A DNA stretch of 32,487 bases, taken from Clostridia bacterium. GTDB lineage: Bacteria; Bacillota; Clostridia; Oscillospirales; RGIG577. Position 1 is the first letter of the stretch. Each line of letters begins with the position of its first letter. The notes under the pieces are model-generated. The model did no database searches. It was not told the DNA's origin and was given only the letters and a program-made list of their open reading frames with translations. Positions 16,842 through 25,126 of this stretch are shown here, piece by piece. The position numbers and the translations under genes were made by a program. Location of the stretch: the NCBI GenBank assembly GCA_017405765.1, contig JAFQZS010000022.1, positions 1 to 32,487 on the forward strand, written 5' to 3'.

Positions 16842-18923
16842 TTATTCTTCTTCGTCCTCGAATTTTGCATCTGCGATTATCTTCTGAGCTGCCGAATCCG
16901 GAACCTGCTCATAGCGGTCGAATTCGATGGTAAAGTCGCCCTGGCCGCGAGTCATAGAACGAAGGTCTATAGCGTAAGTGTGCATCTCGCTCATTGGAAC
17001 ATACGCGCTTACAACGCTCATGCCGTCGGCATCCTTATCCATGCCGAGTATCTGGCCGCGGCGCTTGTTCATGTCGCCGATAACGTCGCCCATATAATCG
17101 TCGGGGATATGTACCTCGACCTTGCCTATGGGCTCTAAGAGCACGGGGCTTGCCTGTGCGCAGGCTGCCTTGTACGAAAGCCTTGCAGCTGACTTGAATG
17201 CAACTTCCTTACTGTCAACGGGGTGGTACTTACCGTCGAACAGAGTAGCCTTTACGCCTACCATCGGATATCCGGCAAGAACGCCGTGCTGCATGCTCTC
17301 GCGCAGACCCTTTTCAACAGCGGGGATAAATTCCTTCGGAACAACGCCGCCGACTATGGCGTTTACAAACTCGAAATCAGACGAACCGTCGGTGATAGGC
17401 TCAAAGCGTATCTGAACTACGCCGAACTGGCCTGCGCCGCCCGACTGCTTCTTATGTTTGCCTTCAGCTTCTGCGGACTTGCGGATGGTTTCGCGGTACG
17501 CAACTCTGGGCTCTATAAGCTCGGCCTCAACGCCGAATTTGCTCTTTAACTTGGATATGATAACGTCAAGCTGAACGTCGCCGACGCCGGAGATAACGAG
17601 CTGGCGCGTTTCGGGGTTGTTGTACGTTGAGAAGGTGGAATCTTCTTCCGAAAGTCTTGTAAGACCGGACGCTATCTTTTCCTCGTCGCCCTTTGCCTTG
17701 GGAACGATCGCAAGCGAAAGCGACGGCTTCGGGAAGTTGATGCCCTTGAACTTTATCTGGCGCGACGAAGCGCAGAGCGTATCGCCGGTCACCGTCTTAC
17801 CGAGCTTCGTAACGGCGCCGATGTCGCCTAAGCCTACCTCGGTAGTCTCTACCTGCTTTTTGCCGCGTACAAAGAATATGCGGCCTATCTTTTCGCTTGC
17901 GCCGGCTCTCGTATTATAAAGCTCGGAGTTTGCCTTTACAGAGCCGCTCATTACCTTGAAGTAGGAAAGCTTGCCTACGAACGGGTCGGCAACCGTCTTG
18001 AAAACGAGCGCGCTTGCCGGGTCGGATGCTACGGCGGGCACTTCTACTTCTTCGTCCTTCATATTGAGAGCGATTTCCGCCTTGCCCTCTGCGGGGGAGG
18101 GGAAGTAACTCTTTATGTTTGCAAGGAGACTGGGGATACCGCCACCGGTCACTGCGGAAGAGCAGAGCACGGGAAGTATGGAAGCGTCTTTTACGCCGTT
18201 CTTTAAAGCATTGTCTATTTCATCTGCGGTAAACTCTTCGCCGTCGAAGAATTTTTCCATAAGTTCGTCGCTCGATTCGGCAACGGACTCCATGAGCATA
18301 TTGCGTACGGGCTCGATGCGCTCCTGCATGAAATCGGGGATATCTATGTCGATGACTTTGCCGCCCTCGAAACGTCTTGCCTTTAAGCGAATGCAGTCAA
18401 CGACGCCGACGAACTTTTCGTTCTCTATTATCGGAATGGATATGGGGCATACTTTAACGCCGAAGTTTTCTCTGAGACTGTCAAGCGAAGCGTAGAAGTC
18501 TGCGTTTTCCTCGTCCATTTTGTTTATGATGAACATAGTGGGCAGATTATTTTTAACGGCGAGCTTGTACGCCTTGCGGGTGCCGACTTCAACGCCGGAT
18601 TTTGCGCTGAGCACGATAAGAGCGGCATCGGATACGCGAACGCCCTCTTCAACTTCGCCTACAAAGTCAAAATAGCCGGGAGTGTCAAGAAAATTTATTT
18701 TATATCCGTCATGCTCAACGGGAAGTATCGAGGTCGATATTGAAATAGTTCTCTTTATTTCCTCGGGGTCAAAGTCTGAAGTCGTGTTGCCGTCGGCAAT
18801 CTTTCCCAGTCTGTCTATCGCCTTCGTATGAAAAAGGATATGTTCGATAAGTGACGACTTTCCGTCGCCGCCGTGTCCCAAAACGGCTACGTTTCTAAGC
18901 TTTTCGACCGGGTATTGTTTCAT
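16842..18923 (-). CDS. Elongation factor G-like translational GTPase (paralogue class)
   Basis: The 693-residue protein has the full EF-G domain order: GTPase, domain II, then III-V. G1 reads GHGGDGKS (16-23) instead of the canonical AHIDAGKT. Switch II reads DTPGYFDF (80-87) with Tyr84 where canonical EF-G has the catalytic-loop His. NKMDE supplies the guanine-specificity motif. Domain IV is recognisable (GKHKKQSGGAGQFG) and the C-terminus is acidic (FEDEEE). These changes mark a widespread paralogue, not the main fusA, which normally sits in the str operon. Its role could be specialised translocation, ribosome recycling or stress. A GGAGAG ribosome site follows an ~85-nt leader containing a GGCCGC/GCGGCC hairpin. 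Confidence 0.9.
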   Translation of the reverse strand: MKQYPVEKLRNVAVLGHGGDGKSSLIEHILFHTKAIDRLGKIADGNTTSDFDPEEIKRTISISTSILPVEHDGYKINFLDTPGYFDFVGEVEEGVRVSDAALIVLSAKSGVEVGTRKAYKLAVKNNLPTMFIINKMDEENADFYASLDSLRENFGVKVCPISIPIIENEKFVGVVDCIRLKARRFEGGKVIDIDIPDFMQERIEPVRNMLMESVAESSDELMEKFFDGEEFTADEIDNALKNGVKDASILPVLCSSAVTGGGIPSLLANIKSYFPSPAEGKAEIALNMKDEEVEVPAVASDPASALVFKTVADPFVGKLSYFKVMSGSVKANSELYNTRAGASEKIGRIFFVRGKKQVETTEVGLGDIGAVTKLGKTVTGDTLCASSRQIKFKGINFPKPSLSLAIVPKAKGDEEKIASGLTRLSEEDSTFSTYNNPETRQLVISGVGDVQLDVIISKLKSKFGVEAELIEPRVAYRETIRKSAEAEGKHKKQSGGAGQFGVVQIRFEPITDGSSDFEFVNAIVGGVVPKEFIPAVEKGLRESMQHGVLAGYPMVGVKATLFDGKYHPVDSKEVAFKSAARLSYKAACAQASPVLLEPIGKVEVHIPDDYMGDVIGDMNKRRGQILGMDKDADGMSVVSAYVPMSEMHTYAIDLRSMTRGQGDFTIEFDRYEQVPDSAAQKIIADAKFEDEEE

Positions 18924-19016
18924 TATAAATTACTCTCCTTTCAATTATGGCCGCATGGTTAGATGATTTTGCGGCCGAATGCGCCGTCAGCATCGATTTC
19001 ATAACAGCACTTAAAT

Positions 19017-19045
19017 ATTATAATATAATCTTTACCATATTTCAA
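19017..19045 (-). promoter_or_regulatory. Promoter for the EF-G-like gene
   Basis: On the minus strand TTGAAA (19040-19045), 17-bp spacer, TATAAT (19017-19022). Confidence 0.8.
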
Positions 19046-19187
19046 TAAAAAAAGAGAATATTTTTGTATATATTAAATACATGCAGAAAATCGGGCTTTT
19101 TTAAGCATGATCATAAAACTTTTCGCATCTTATGACAGTTTTGAGCAGTATGCCGCAATAGTTAGGTGCATATGTGCGCTTTGCTAT

Positions 19188-19216
19188 TTGACAAAGCCTG
19201 CGGCGTTTTGTATAAT
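19188..19216 (+). promoter_or_regulatory. Consensus promoter of the ApbE operon
   Basis: TTGACA (19188-19193), 17-bp spacer, TATAAT (19211-19216). The start is about 24 nt before the ribosome-site/ATG region of the ApbE gene. Confidence 0.88.
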
Positions 19217-19246
19217 TCGTATTAGTAAACAGGAAGGAATTTCAAA

Positions 19247-20311
19247 ATGAAGCGTGCTTTAAGTTTTATTCTGGTCATTTTTACGATGCTTTTGTTTTTT
19301 TCGGGATGCTCAGGTACCAAGGCGGACGAAAAGGAGTTTCGGCGCGAATTCTACTCAATGGATACAGTAGTCGTGATAAGAATACTCGATACGAGCGGCA
19401 TATCCGACGAGGAGGGAGAGGCTATACTCGATGCTGCGGAAGGCGCATTTGAAGCCGTCGCCGCCCGTGTTACGCGCTTTCCGAAAACGGACTCCGAGAA
19501 GGCCGAAAGCGAAATCTGGGCGATAAATGAAAACGCGGGAGTCGCGCCCGTTCACGTTTCGGATGAGGTATGGTATCTTATAACGACGGCGCTTCATTAC
19601 GGAGAGATCACAGGCGGCAGGTTGAATATAGTAATGGGAGCAATGTCTGATCTGTGGGGCTTTTCCACGCAGGATTATCGCGTTCCGTCCGATGAGGAGA
19701 TAGAAGAAACTCTCGATATTTGCCGCCTTTCCGATGTTGTAATAAACGAAGCGGAGCATACCGTATACTTAAAAAAAGCCGGTATGAAAATGGACCTCGG
19801 CGCCGTATCAAAGGGATATGCGACAGACGTTATGGTTTCGGTTCTTGAGAGCATGGGAGTCAAGTCCGCGATAATAGACGCGGGCGGCAACATAGGCGCG
19901 CTGGGCGCTAAGCCCGACGGATCGAAATGGGTAGTAGGCATACAGCATCCTCGAAATACATCCGACATAGCGGGAAAAGTATCCGTAAGCTCGCAATACG
20001 TAGTATCCTCGGGCGATTATCAGCGTTATTTTGAAGAGAACGGCGTAAGATACTGTCATATATTCGATCCCGATACGGGATGCCCGATAAACGGCGCGTC
20101 AGCGTCAGCCATTGTATGCAATGATGGCATGACAGCAGATATTTTGTCAACTTCATTCATAATAATGGGCGGGGACGATGCTTTAAGATTTACACAGGAG
20201 AATCCCGAATTTTCCGACATTTGCTGGCTTCTCATGTACGAGGATGAGGACGGCGGCATATATTTTGAGGAAAGCGAAACGATGAAGGAGTTATTCGAGG
20301 AGAATCAATAA
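19247..20311 (+). CDS. apbE: ApbE-family FAD:protein FMN transferase lipoprotein
   Basis: The 354-residue protein starts with a lipoprotein signal (MKRALSFILVIFTMLLFFSGC, lipidated C21). ApbE signatures follow: FYSMDTVVVIRI near the N-terminus, MDLGAVSKGYATD (about 182-195), DAGGNIG (about 211-217), and FDPDTGCP with a following DGMTADILSTS segment that normally supplies a metal ligand. ApbE proteins attach FMN covalently to Thr/Ser of flavoproteins such as Rnf/Nqr subunits or extracellular electron-transfer proteins. No obvious flavinylated partner is in the window, so the target is elsewhere. First of three genes in a probable operon with a consensus promoter and AGGAAGG ribosome site. Confidence 0.93.
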   Translation: MKRALSFILVIFTMLLFFSGCSGTKADEKEFRREFYSMDTVVVIRILDTSGISDEEGEAILDAAEGAFEAVAARVTRFPKTDSEKAESEIWAINENAGVAPVHVSDEVWYLITTALHYGEITGGRLNIVMGAMSDLWGFSTQDYRVPSDEEIEETLDICRLSDVVINEAEHTVYLKKAGMKMDLGAVSKGYATDVMVSVLESMGVKSAIIDAGGNIGALGAKPDGSKWVVGIQHPRNTSDIAGKVSVSSQYVVSSGDYQRYFEENGVRYCHIFDPDTGCPINGASASAIVCNDGMTADILSTSFIIMGGDDALRFTQENPEFSDICWLLMYEDEDGGIYFEESETMKELFEENQ

Positions 20312-20332
20312 ACTTTTAAGGAGGGCGATCAT

Positions 20333-21001
20333 ATGCAGACGCCGCACGATTTTTTGCTTTATCAAGGTTATGAACAATGCCACAAGGAGGCGTATCCTTC
20401 AAGACATAATGAGATCTATATGGCGTGCGCGCTCAATCCGGACTGCATGCTTATAGAATATATGCTTAAAACGACCCCCGATATTGATTTTGAGGCGAAG
20501 ATGCTTTCGTTCCTTTATGAAAAAGGTGTGAAGGTGCCGAAAATCATGGCAAAAGACGAGCATACGCTGATGATAGAATATCTGCGCGGCGGCACGCTTT
20601 CGGAAAAGCTTTCGGAAAGCGAGAAAAAGGGCGAGGATTTTTCCTTATGCGCGGCCGCTTTAAAGGATTGGCTCGTAAGCTTTCACAAGGTCTGCAGAGA
20701 CTTTCAAGGCGGCGGGATCTCGTCTGCGGGCGATCTGTCTCTTACCAATTTCACGCTTGCGCCCTCAGGCGCTGTATACAAATACGACTTTGATAAAGGT
20801 GATTATACGGGCAGCTTTAAGGACGATCTTCATACGCTTGCGGCCGAGATAATTATGTGCGAGCCGTTTGATACGGAGTATAAGAGAAAAGCCGCGAAGG
20901 AGCTTCTCGGAGACGATTATAATAAAGAAGCGCTCGCCGACGCGCTTATAAGAGTATGCGGGGCGGCAGGAAAAGCGAGTATTCCCGACGCCGCGCTTTG
21001 A
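20333..21001 (+). CDS. Protein-kinase/aminoglycoside-phosphotransferase-like protein
   Basis: A 222-residue protein with a small kinase-like fold. The N-lobe segment EAKMLSFLYEKGVKVPKI (54-71) resembles the C-helix region of APH/Bud32-type kinases, and a hinge-like MIEYLRGG (80-87) follows. The catalytic loop reads GDLSLTNF (133-140; D134 and N139) and the metal-binding motif YDFDKGD (151-157; D152/D154). No clear glycine-rich loop or ATP-anchoring Lys is seen, so activity is uncertain. Its AAGGAGGG ribosome site lies in the 21-nt gap after the ApbE gene. Substrate unknown. Confidence 0.65.
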   Translation: MQTPHDFLLYQGYEQCHKEAYPSRHNEIYMACALNPDCMLIEYMLKTTPDIDFEAKMLSFLYEKGVKVPKIMAKDEHTLMIEYLRGGTLSEKLSESEKKGEDFSLCAAALKDWLVSFHKVCRDFQGGGISSAGDLSLTNFTLAPSGAVYKYDFDKGDYTGSFKDDLHTLAAEIIMCEPFDTEYKRKAAKELLGDDYNKEALADALIRVCGAAGKASIPDAAL

Positions 21002-21036
21002 ACGCGCCATTACGATGATTTGCGGGGCATGATATT

Positions 21037-21711
21037 ATGAATGAGCTAAAAATAAATTACGACCTTCTTATGATAAAAGATATGTGGGGGAACGCCCGCT
21101 TTTTCGGCGGAAATCAGGAATGGTATACTACGCGTCTTCAAAGGCTTGCCGGCTGCGGTGCAACTACGGGTTCATGCATCGTGATGTACGAAATGAGAAA
21201 ACATGGCTGCGGCGTTTACAGCGTAAAAGACTTCAGGCAGCTTATGAACGAAATGTGGGGATTTATCACTCCGGGGCAGCGAGGCGTAGACTCCGTTGAA
21301 ATGTTCGCAACGGGATTTGAGCGATATATGAGCGAAAACGCCATATCGCACGATGACAGAAAAAGCCTCGAGGTTCCTCAGTGCAAGCACAAAAGGCCGC
21401 CTAAGGCCGTAGTATTTGCCTTTTTAAAGGATGCTTTGCAAAACGATACTCCGATAGCTTTTCTTAATCTCGGCTGCGGAATGGAAACACGGCTTGATTC
21501 ATGGCACTGGGTAACGATAACCGGAGCAAAATATATTTCAAATCTCGATATGCTTACGGTGGAAATTGCCGACGAGGGCGTTTTAAAGAAAATAGATCTT
21601 GGACTCTGGCTTGAAACTACCAATATGGGCGGTGGTTTTGTATATTACAATAATATGGCAATAAAGGATTCGGAAACGACAGAGAATAATAACGACGCCA
21701 GGGCAGGCTGA
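21037..21711 (+). CDS. Papain-like (C39-type) cysteine-peptidase-fold protein, candidate
   Basis: The 224-residue protein is not assigned to a named family. Q35-x4-C40 in LQRLAGCGATTGSC resembles the oxyanion Gln/nucleophile Cys pair of C39-like peptidases. DSWHWVTITGA (154-164) supplies a candidate catalytic H157, and an Asp-bearing strand follows (VEIADEG, around 175-181). No signal peptide is visible, so it should act in the cytoplasm. It could be a peptidase, an amide-forming acyltransferase or an inactive relative. Third gene of the ApbE operon, 35 nt after the kinase-like gene, with a weak GGGG ribosome site. Confidence 0.5.
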   Translation: MNELKINYDLLMIKDMWGNARFFGGNQEWYTTRLQRLAGCGATTGSCIVMYEMRKHGCGVYSVKDFRQLMNEMWGFITPGQRGVDSVEMFATGFERYMSENAISHDDRKSLEVPQCKHKRPPKAVVFAFLKDALQNDTPIAFLNLGCGMETRLDSWHWVTITGAKYISNLDMLTVEIADEGVLKKIDLGLWLETTNMGGGFVYYNNMAIKDSETTENNNDARAG

Positions 21712-21721
21712 TAAGAGAATA

Positions 21722-21777
21722 AAACGGCGCGCAGAAAAAGTGAGATAAAGCTTTTCAATGCGCGCCGTTTAATTTTA
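21722..21777. terminator. Bidirectional terminator
   Basis: AAACGGCGCGC (21722-21732) pairs with GCGCGCCGTTT (21760-21770). An inner GAAAA/TTTTC pairing sits within the 27-nt loop. It ends the ApbE operon and the convergent pyrB gene. Confidence 0.82.
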
Positions 21778-21782
21778 ATGAT

Positions 21783-22868
21783 CTACTTAGTTTTATATTG
21801 CTTTTCACAGTACAGGCAGTAACGTATGTCCGGATGGCTTTTTACGCGCGCGAACATGGGCGGAAGATAATGCTCGTGATTCGTTATGCAGCGAGGGTTG
21901 TCGCAGCGCGCGTCTGTATCTATAAGCGCGGGCAGACGTACGTTTTCTGTCGGAGAGTTGAGCATGTGATATATAAGCGCCATGCGTATATACATGCCGT
22001 AGCGCGCCTGCTTGAAATATACGGCGCGTTCGTCGTCGTCAACGTCGTGAGATATCTCGTCCACCCGCGGAAGCGGGTGCATAACAAGCATGTCCGACTT
22101 GGCAGAGGCAAGCTTTTCGCGGTTCAATATGTAAACGCCTTTTGATTTATTGTATTCATCCTCGCTTGTGAACCTTTCACGCTGTATGCGCGTCATATAA
22201 AGGATATCAAGATGAGGTATGGCGTCTTCCAGGCTTTCCGTCTCCGTGTACTCATAGCCTTTCCTTGCAAGCATTGAGAGCAGGCGGGGAGGGACCTTAA
22301 GATTTGAGGGTGAAATAAAGTAGAACTTGATATTCTTGAAATGAGACATCGCTTTTATAAGCGAATGTACGGTGCGCCCGTTTATAAGGTCGCCGCACAT
22401 GCCTATCGTGAGGTCGTTTGTGCGTCCCTTTTCCATGCGTATGGTAGTAAGGTCTGTCAAAGTCTGAGTGGGGTGAAGATGACCGCCGTCGCCTGCATTT
22501 ATGAGCGCGGTGTTTTCGCATTCCATAGCTGCCGCAAAGGCTGCGCCTTCGAGCGGATGGCGTATCGTTATTATATCGGCGTAGCCCGATATGACCTTTA
22601 TCGTGTCCTTTAATACTTCGCCCTTGGAAACGGAGGAGTTTTTCGGCTCGGAAAAGCCTATGATCTGTCCGCCGAGACGAAGCATGGCCGACTGAAAGGA
22701 AAACATCGTCCTTGTGGAGGGCTCAAAAAAAAGCGTGGCCATTATGCGCCCCTCACAGCTTTTCATGTATTTAGAGGGGTTTTCCATAATGTCGCGCGCC
22801 GTGTCGAAAAGAATATCCCATTCTGCAAGGCTTAAATCATTGAAATCAACAAGATGACGTATGAACAT
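21783..22868 (-). CDS. pyrB: Aspartate carbamoyltransferase fused to a PyrI-type zinc domain
   Basis: The 361-residue protein contains a complete catalytic chain: carbamoyl-phosphate motif FFEPSTRTMFS (47-57), the 80s-loop SVSKGE (79-84), HPTQTLTDL (132-140) and HPLPRVDEI (264-272). About 50 extra residues follow, with C322-x4-C327-x23-C351-x2-C354. This is exactly the cysteine spacing I recall for the zinc domain of the E. coli regulatory chain PyrI (C109, C114, C138, C141), including the CITNHE context. The nucleotide-binding half of PyrI is missing. It catalyses the first committed step of pyrimidine synthesis. The gene is alone, with its own promoter; no PyrR-type leader was seen. Ribosome site CAGGTG is modest. 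Confidence 0.93.
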   Translation of the reverse strand: MFIRHLVDFNDLSLAEWDILFDTARDIMENPSKYMKSCEGRIMATLFFEPSTRTMFSFQSAMLRLGGQIIGFSEPKNSSVSKGEVLKDTIKVISGYADIITIRHPLEGAAFAAAMECENTALINAGDGGHLHPTQTLTDLTTIRMEKGRTNDLTIGMCGDLINGRTVHSLIKAMSHFKNIKFYFISPSNLKVPPRLLSMLARKGYEYTETESLEDAIPHLDILYMTRIQRERFTSEDEYNKSKGVYILNREKLASAKSDMLVMHPLPRVDEISHDVDDDERAVYFKQARYGMYIRMALIYHMLNSPTENVRLPALIDTDARCDNPRCITNHEHYLPPMFARVKSHPDIRYCLYCEKQYKTK

Positions 22869-22922
22869 TTGTTTTGCACCTGCCTTTGTTTTAACCGATC
22901 GACTGTATTTCCTTTAACAAAC

Positions 22923-22951
22923 ATGATATCATAATTAAAAAGACGTTTCAA
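22923..22951 (-). promoter_or_regulatory. Promoter for pyrB
   Basis: On the minus strand TTGAAA (22946-22951), 17-bp spacer, TATCAT (22923-22928); the leader is about 45 nt. Confidence 0.65.
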
Positions 22952-23009
22952 TTCATAAGAGCATATTTTAAAGCATATTTTATTGTTTTTTGCCGAAGGT
23001 GGTGTTTTT

Positions 23010-23510
23010 ATGAGATGTTTTGTACTATTCGGATCGCCGCACAAAAACGGAAATACGGTGCGACTTTTGAACGATTTTCTTAAAAAAGAACGCATAAGCG
23101 AATACGATATTGTTTTCGCATACGATATCTCTTTGTCGCCGTGTACGGACTGCGGCGGATGCAGAAAAGACGGATCCTGCGTTAAAACGGATTTTAATAT
23201 TGTAAAAAGCATATATGAAAAAATCGTTTCAGCTGACATATTTGTTTTGGCCTCGCCGGTATATTTCAACTCTGCACCTGCGCCGCTCAAATGCGCAATA
23301 GACAGAATGCAGCCGTTTTATATAAAAAAATTCGTGCTTGGCGATAGGACGAAAAAAAAGCCGCGCGGCGTGCTTATCCTCAGCGGCGGAGAAAAGGAGC
23401 GCGAAGGCAAAAGGGAGATGCTTAAAGAACAGTTCAAATATGTGTTCGATGTATTCGGATTTGAAATATCGGAGTATATTTACGCCGCGGGCGCCGACGC
23501 GGAAGAATAA
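23010..23510 (+). CDS. Flavodoxin-family / iron-sulfur flavoprotein-like NAD(P)H oxidoreductase
   Basis: The frame is open from a TTG at 22983, but ATG 23010 follows an AAGGTGGTG ribosome site and begins the fold directly (MRCFVLFGSPHKNGNTVRLL). The 166-residue protein has the FMN phosphate loop SPHKNGNT (9-16), then a cysteine cluster CTDCGGCRKDGSC typical of iron-sulfur flavoproteins and related NADPH-dependent FMN reductases, and ASPVYFNSAPAPLKC (FMN ring region). The last cysteine spacing is looser than a classic cluster, so FeS binding is uncertain. It is divergent from pyrB and starts a run of rightward small genes. Confidence 0.82.
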   Translation: MRCFVLFGSPHKNGNTVRLLNDFLKKERISEYDIVFAYDISLSPCTDCGGCRKDGSCVKTDFNIVKSIYEKIVSADIFVLASPVYFNSAPAPLKCAIDRMQPFYIKKFVLGDRTKKKPRGVLILSGGEKEREGKREMLKEQFKYVFDVFGFEISEYIYAAGADAEE

Positions 23511-23561
23511 AACTATCGTTATGGATATTTAACACAAAATTTGCCGATAGGAGGCTTGCAA

Positions 23562-23771
23562 ATGAATAATGTGAGTCCGTTTTGTACGTGCAGAGACTTA
23601 AAGTGCCCCTTTCACCCGTCGAACCACGATCGCGGCTGTGATCCATGCATCGCAAAGAATCTTAAACAGAGGGAGGTCCCTTCCTGCTTTTTCAATTTGG
23701 TGGAGACCGAACGCAAAGGTAAAGGATACAAGTTTGAGGATTTTGCAAACAGAGTGTTGGATCGGCAGTAA
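23562..23771 (+). CDS. Small cysteine-rich protein, DUF6485-like
   Basis: The ATG at 23562 with AGGAGG ribosome site gives 69 residues; the frame extends to a TTG at 23541 that lacks support. The pattern C-x-C-x4-CPFHP-x2-H-x3-GCDPCIAKN and PSCFF resembles small zinc-finger-like proteins of unknown function in Clostridia (DUF6485-like, from memory). The cysteines and histidines could bind one or two zinc ions. It lies 51 nt after the flavodoxin-family gene without a terminator, so the two may be cotranscribed. Confidence 0.65.
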   Translation: MNNVSPFCTCRDLKCPFHPSNHDRGCDPCIAKNLKQREVPSCFFNLVETERKGKGYKFEDFANRVLDRQ

Positions 23772-23867
23772 ATACCGGTCTGTCGAAAAAAACAAGCGAA
23801 GCTTATATGGCAGCATACTTTTTTACAGGAGAGACACGCAATACGAAGAACGATGAGGATATAAGAT

Positions 23868-24641
23868 ATGTACAGTGAACAGGATCTAAAACATGCGGCG
23901 GAATTTCGGGAAGAGATCCACAGGGAAGCTTTGGCGAAGGTCAGAGCTGTCTATCCGGACGCCGATCATGTCATTGACAGATATCCGGCGGACGCCTATT
24001 TTCAGGAGGTCTGGGACTATCCCGGAAAATGGTATACGATGGTCGCTACGCCGCCGGGGGCCGGCAGCCGGAAGGATCTGGTCGGCGCCATTGTGCGCGA
24101 AACGCTGGAGTGTTACAGGACATCAGGAAAAACTTATACCGACGATGCGTTTTATCGGCTGATCGAAGAATATCCGGATGTCGTCTGCGATTACTGCCTA
24201 ATAAATGCTGCAGATCGGTATGCGCAAACAGACGGCGTTTTCCCGTATCGCGGCGTCGATTCGCACCGCCTTGCATTGGGCTGCGCCGTACGCCGGCTTT
24301 TTGACGACGGCAGGGAATGGTCTTACGATCTTAGGCGCGCAAGGTGCAGAAAGCTCAAAAGCAAAGCGCTGTTTGCTTCGGCCAACGCTGACGAGTGGCT
24401 GAATTATAGAAAAGCGTTTCTTTGTCCGACGTACGGAAATCCCTATACGGACGACGATTTCGAGCGTATCAACGCCGTCTTATTTCCCGCAGGAGCGGAT
24501 GGACTTGAAGTTTACAGATGGACGACGGACTGGTCGGAATACTTTGAAGAAGGTAACGAACATGGGGGCGCGCTCTGCCTGACCGTTTACGACAGATCGC
24601 TTGACCGTTTTGTCGTCATCATGGCGTCGCCGGCGGATTGA
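23868..24641 (+). CDS. Protein of unknown function
   Basis: I do not recognise this 257-residue protein. It is soluble, rich in Tyr, Asp and Arg, with no signal peptide or membrane helix. Features seen are a segment YPDADHVIDRYPADAYFQEV (29-48), a PGAGSRKDLVG loop, and an aromatic C-terminal part (VYRWTTDWSEYFEEGNEHGG) ending in a beta-strand-like YDRSLDRFVVIMASP. Ile codons are mainly ATC and ATT, unlike the ATA preference of neighbours, and GC is higher, suggesting transfer. The ribosome site (GAGGAT) is modest. It sits between the DUF6485-like and YunG-like genes. Confidence 0.6.
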   Translation: MYSEQDLKHAAEFREEIHREALAKVRAVYPDADHVIDRYPADAYFQEVWDYPGKWYTMVATPPGAGSRKDLVGAIVRETLECYRTSGKTYTDDAFYRLIEEYPDVVCDYCLINAADRYAQTDGVFPYRGVDSHRLALGCAVRRLFDDGREWSYDLRRARCRKLKSKALFASANADEWLNYRKAFLCPTYGNPYTDDDFERINAVLFPAGADGLEVYRWTTDWSEYFEEGNEHGGALCLTVYDRSLDRFVVIMASPAD

Positions 24642-24697
24642 CGTATTCAAATTTATGAAGATAGGATCCCGTCGAATCGGGATGGAGGAGAGGTTTT

Positions 24698-25126
24698 ATG
24701 AGTGTTAAGAAAGAGTATCGTTTTTACGGCCAAAATACAGCCGACCTGAAAGACAAGCGCGGCTTAACGCCGCGCGATTATTACGATCTGCTCTCGGACG
24801 TATGGTGCGCCGAAACGTGTGCCCCGAGAATGCGCGGCAGCTGGTCGCCGGAGAATAAAACGCTCGGACAATGCTCTATTACGGCGTTCCTTATGCAGGA
24901 TATCTACGGCGGCAAGGTTTACGGTGTTCAGCTGGACGACGGGAGTTTTCACTGCTTTAACGAGGTTTGCGGCCGTGTGTTCGACTTAACGAGCGAACAG
25001 TTCGGCGACGTTGTATTGAATTATGACGATTGCTGTGAACAGTTCCGTGAGACTCATTTTGCCAATGAGGAAAAACTGCGGAGATATGAAGTTTTGAAAG
25101 AACGTCTTTTTTCCAAGCTGGCCTAG
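24698..25126 (+). CDS. YunG-like protein with papain/transglutaminase-like signature
   Basis: This 142-residue protein resembles small YunG-type proteins. Conserved blocks are DVWCAETCAPRMRGSWSPEN (34-53), LGQCSITAFLMQDIYGG (56-72; Q58/C59), GSFHCFNEV (82-90; H85) and VFDLTSEQFG (94-103; D96). A Gln-Cys, His, Asp order fits a papain-like fold, but enzymatic activity is not established for the family. A GGAGGAGAGG ribosome site precedes the ATG, and a small hairpin ATCCCG/CGGGAT (24666-24683) lies just before it. It may be cotranscribed with 23868-24641. Only a weak AAGC/GCTT hairpin with a T run follows near 25155-25180. Confidence 0.65.
   Translation: MSVKKEYRFYGQNTADLKDKRGLTPRDYYDLLSDVWCAETCAPRMRGSWSPENKTLGQCSITAFLMQDIYGGKVYGVQLDDGSFHCFNEVCGRVFDLTSEQFGDVVLNYDDCCEQFRETHFANEEKLRRYEVLKERLFSKLA

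Larger units (their letters stand above)
18924..19246. other. Divergent intergenic region of 323 bp
   Basis: It contains the EF-G-like leader, with hairpin GGCCGC (18949-18954)/GCGGCC (18971-18976) close to its ribosome site, and two outward-facing promoters listed separately. The 140 bp between the promoters (19046-19187) is AT-rich, and I see no further gene, RNA or repeat in it. Confidence 0.6.

Noticed and set aside
22869-22982. PyrR-type attenuator before pyrB
   Set aside because: The short leader lacks the PyrR-binding loop consensus and any terminator/antiterminator pair.
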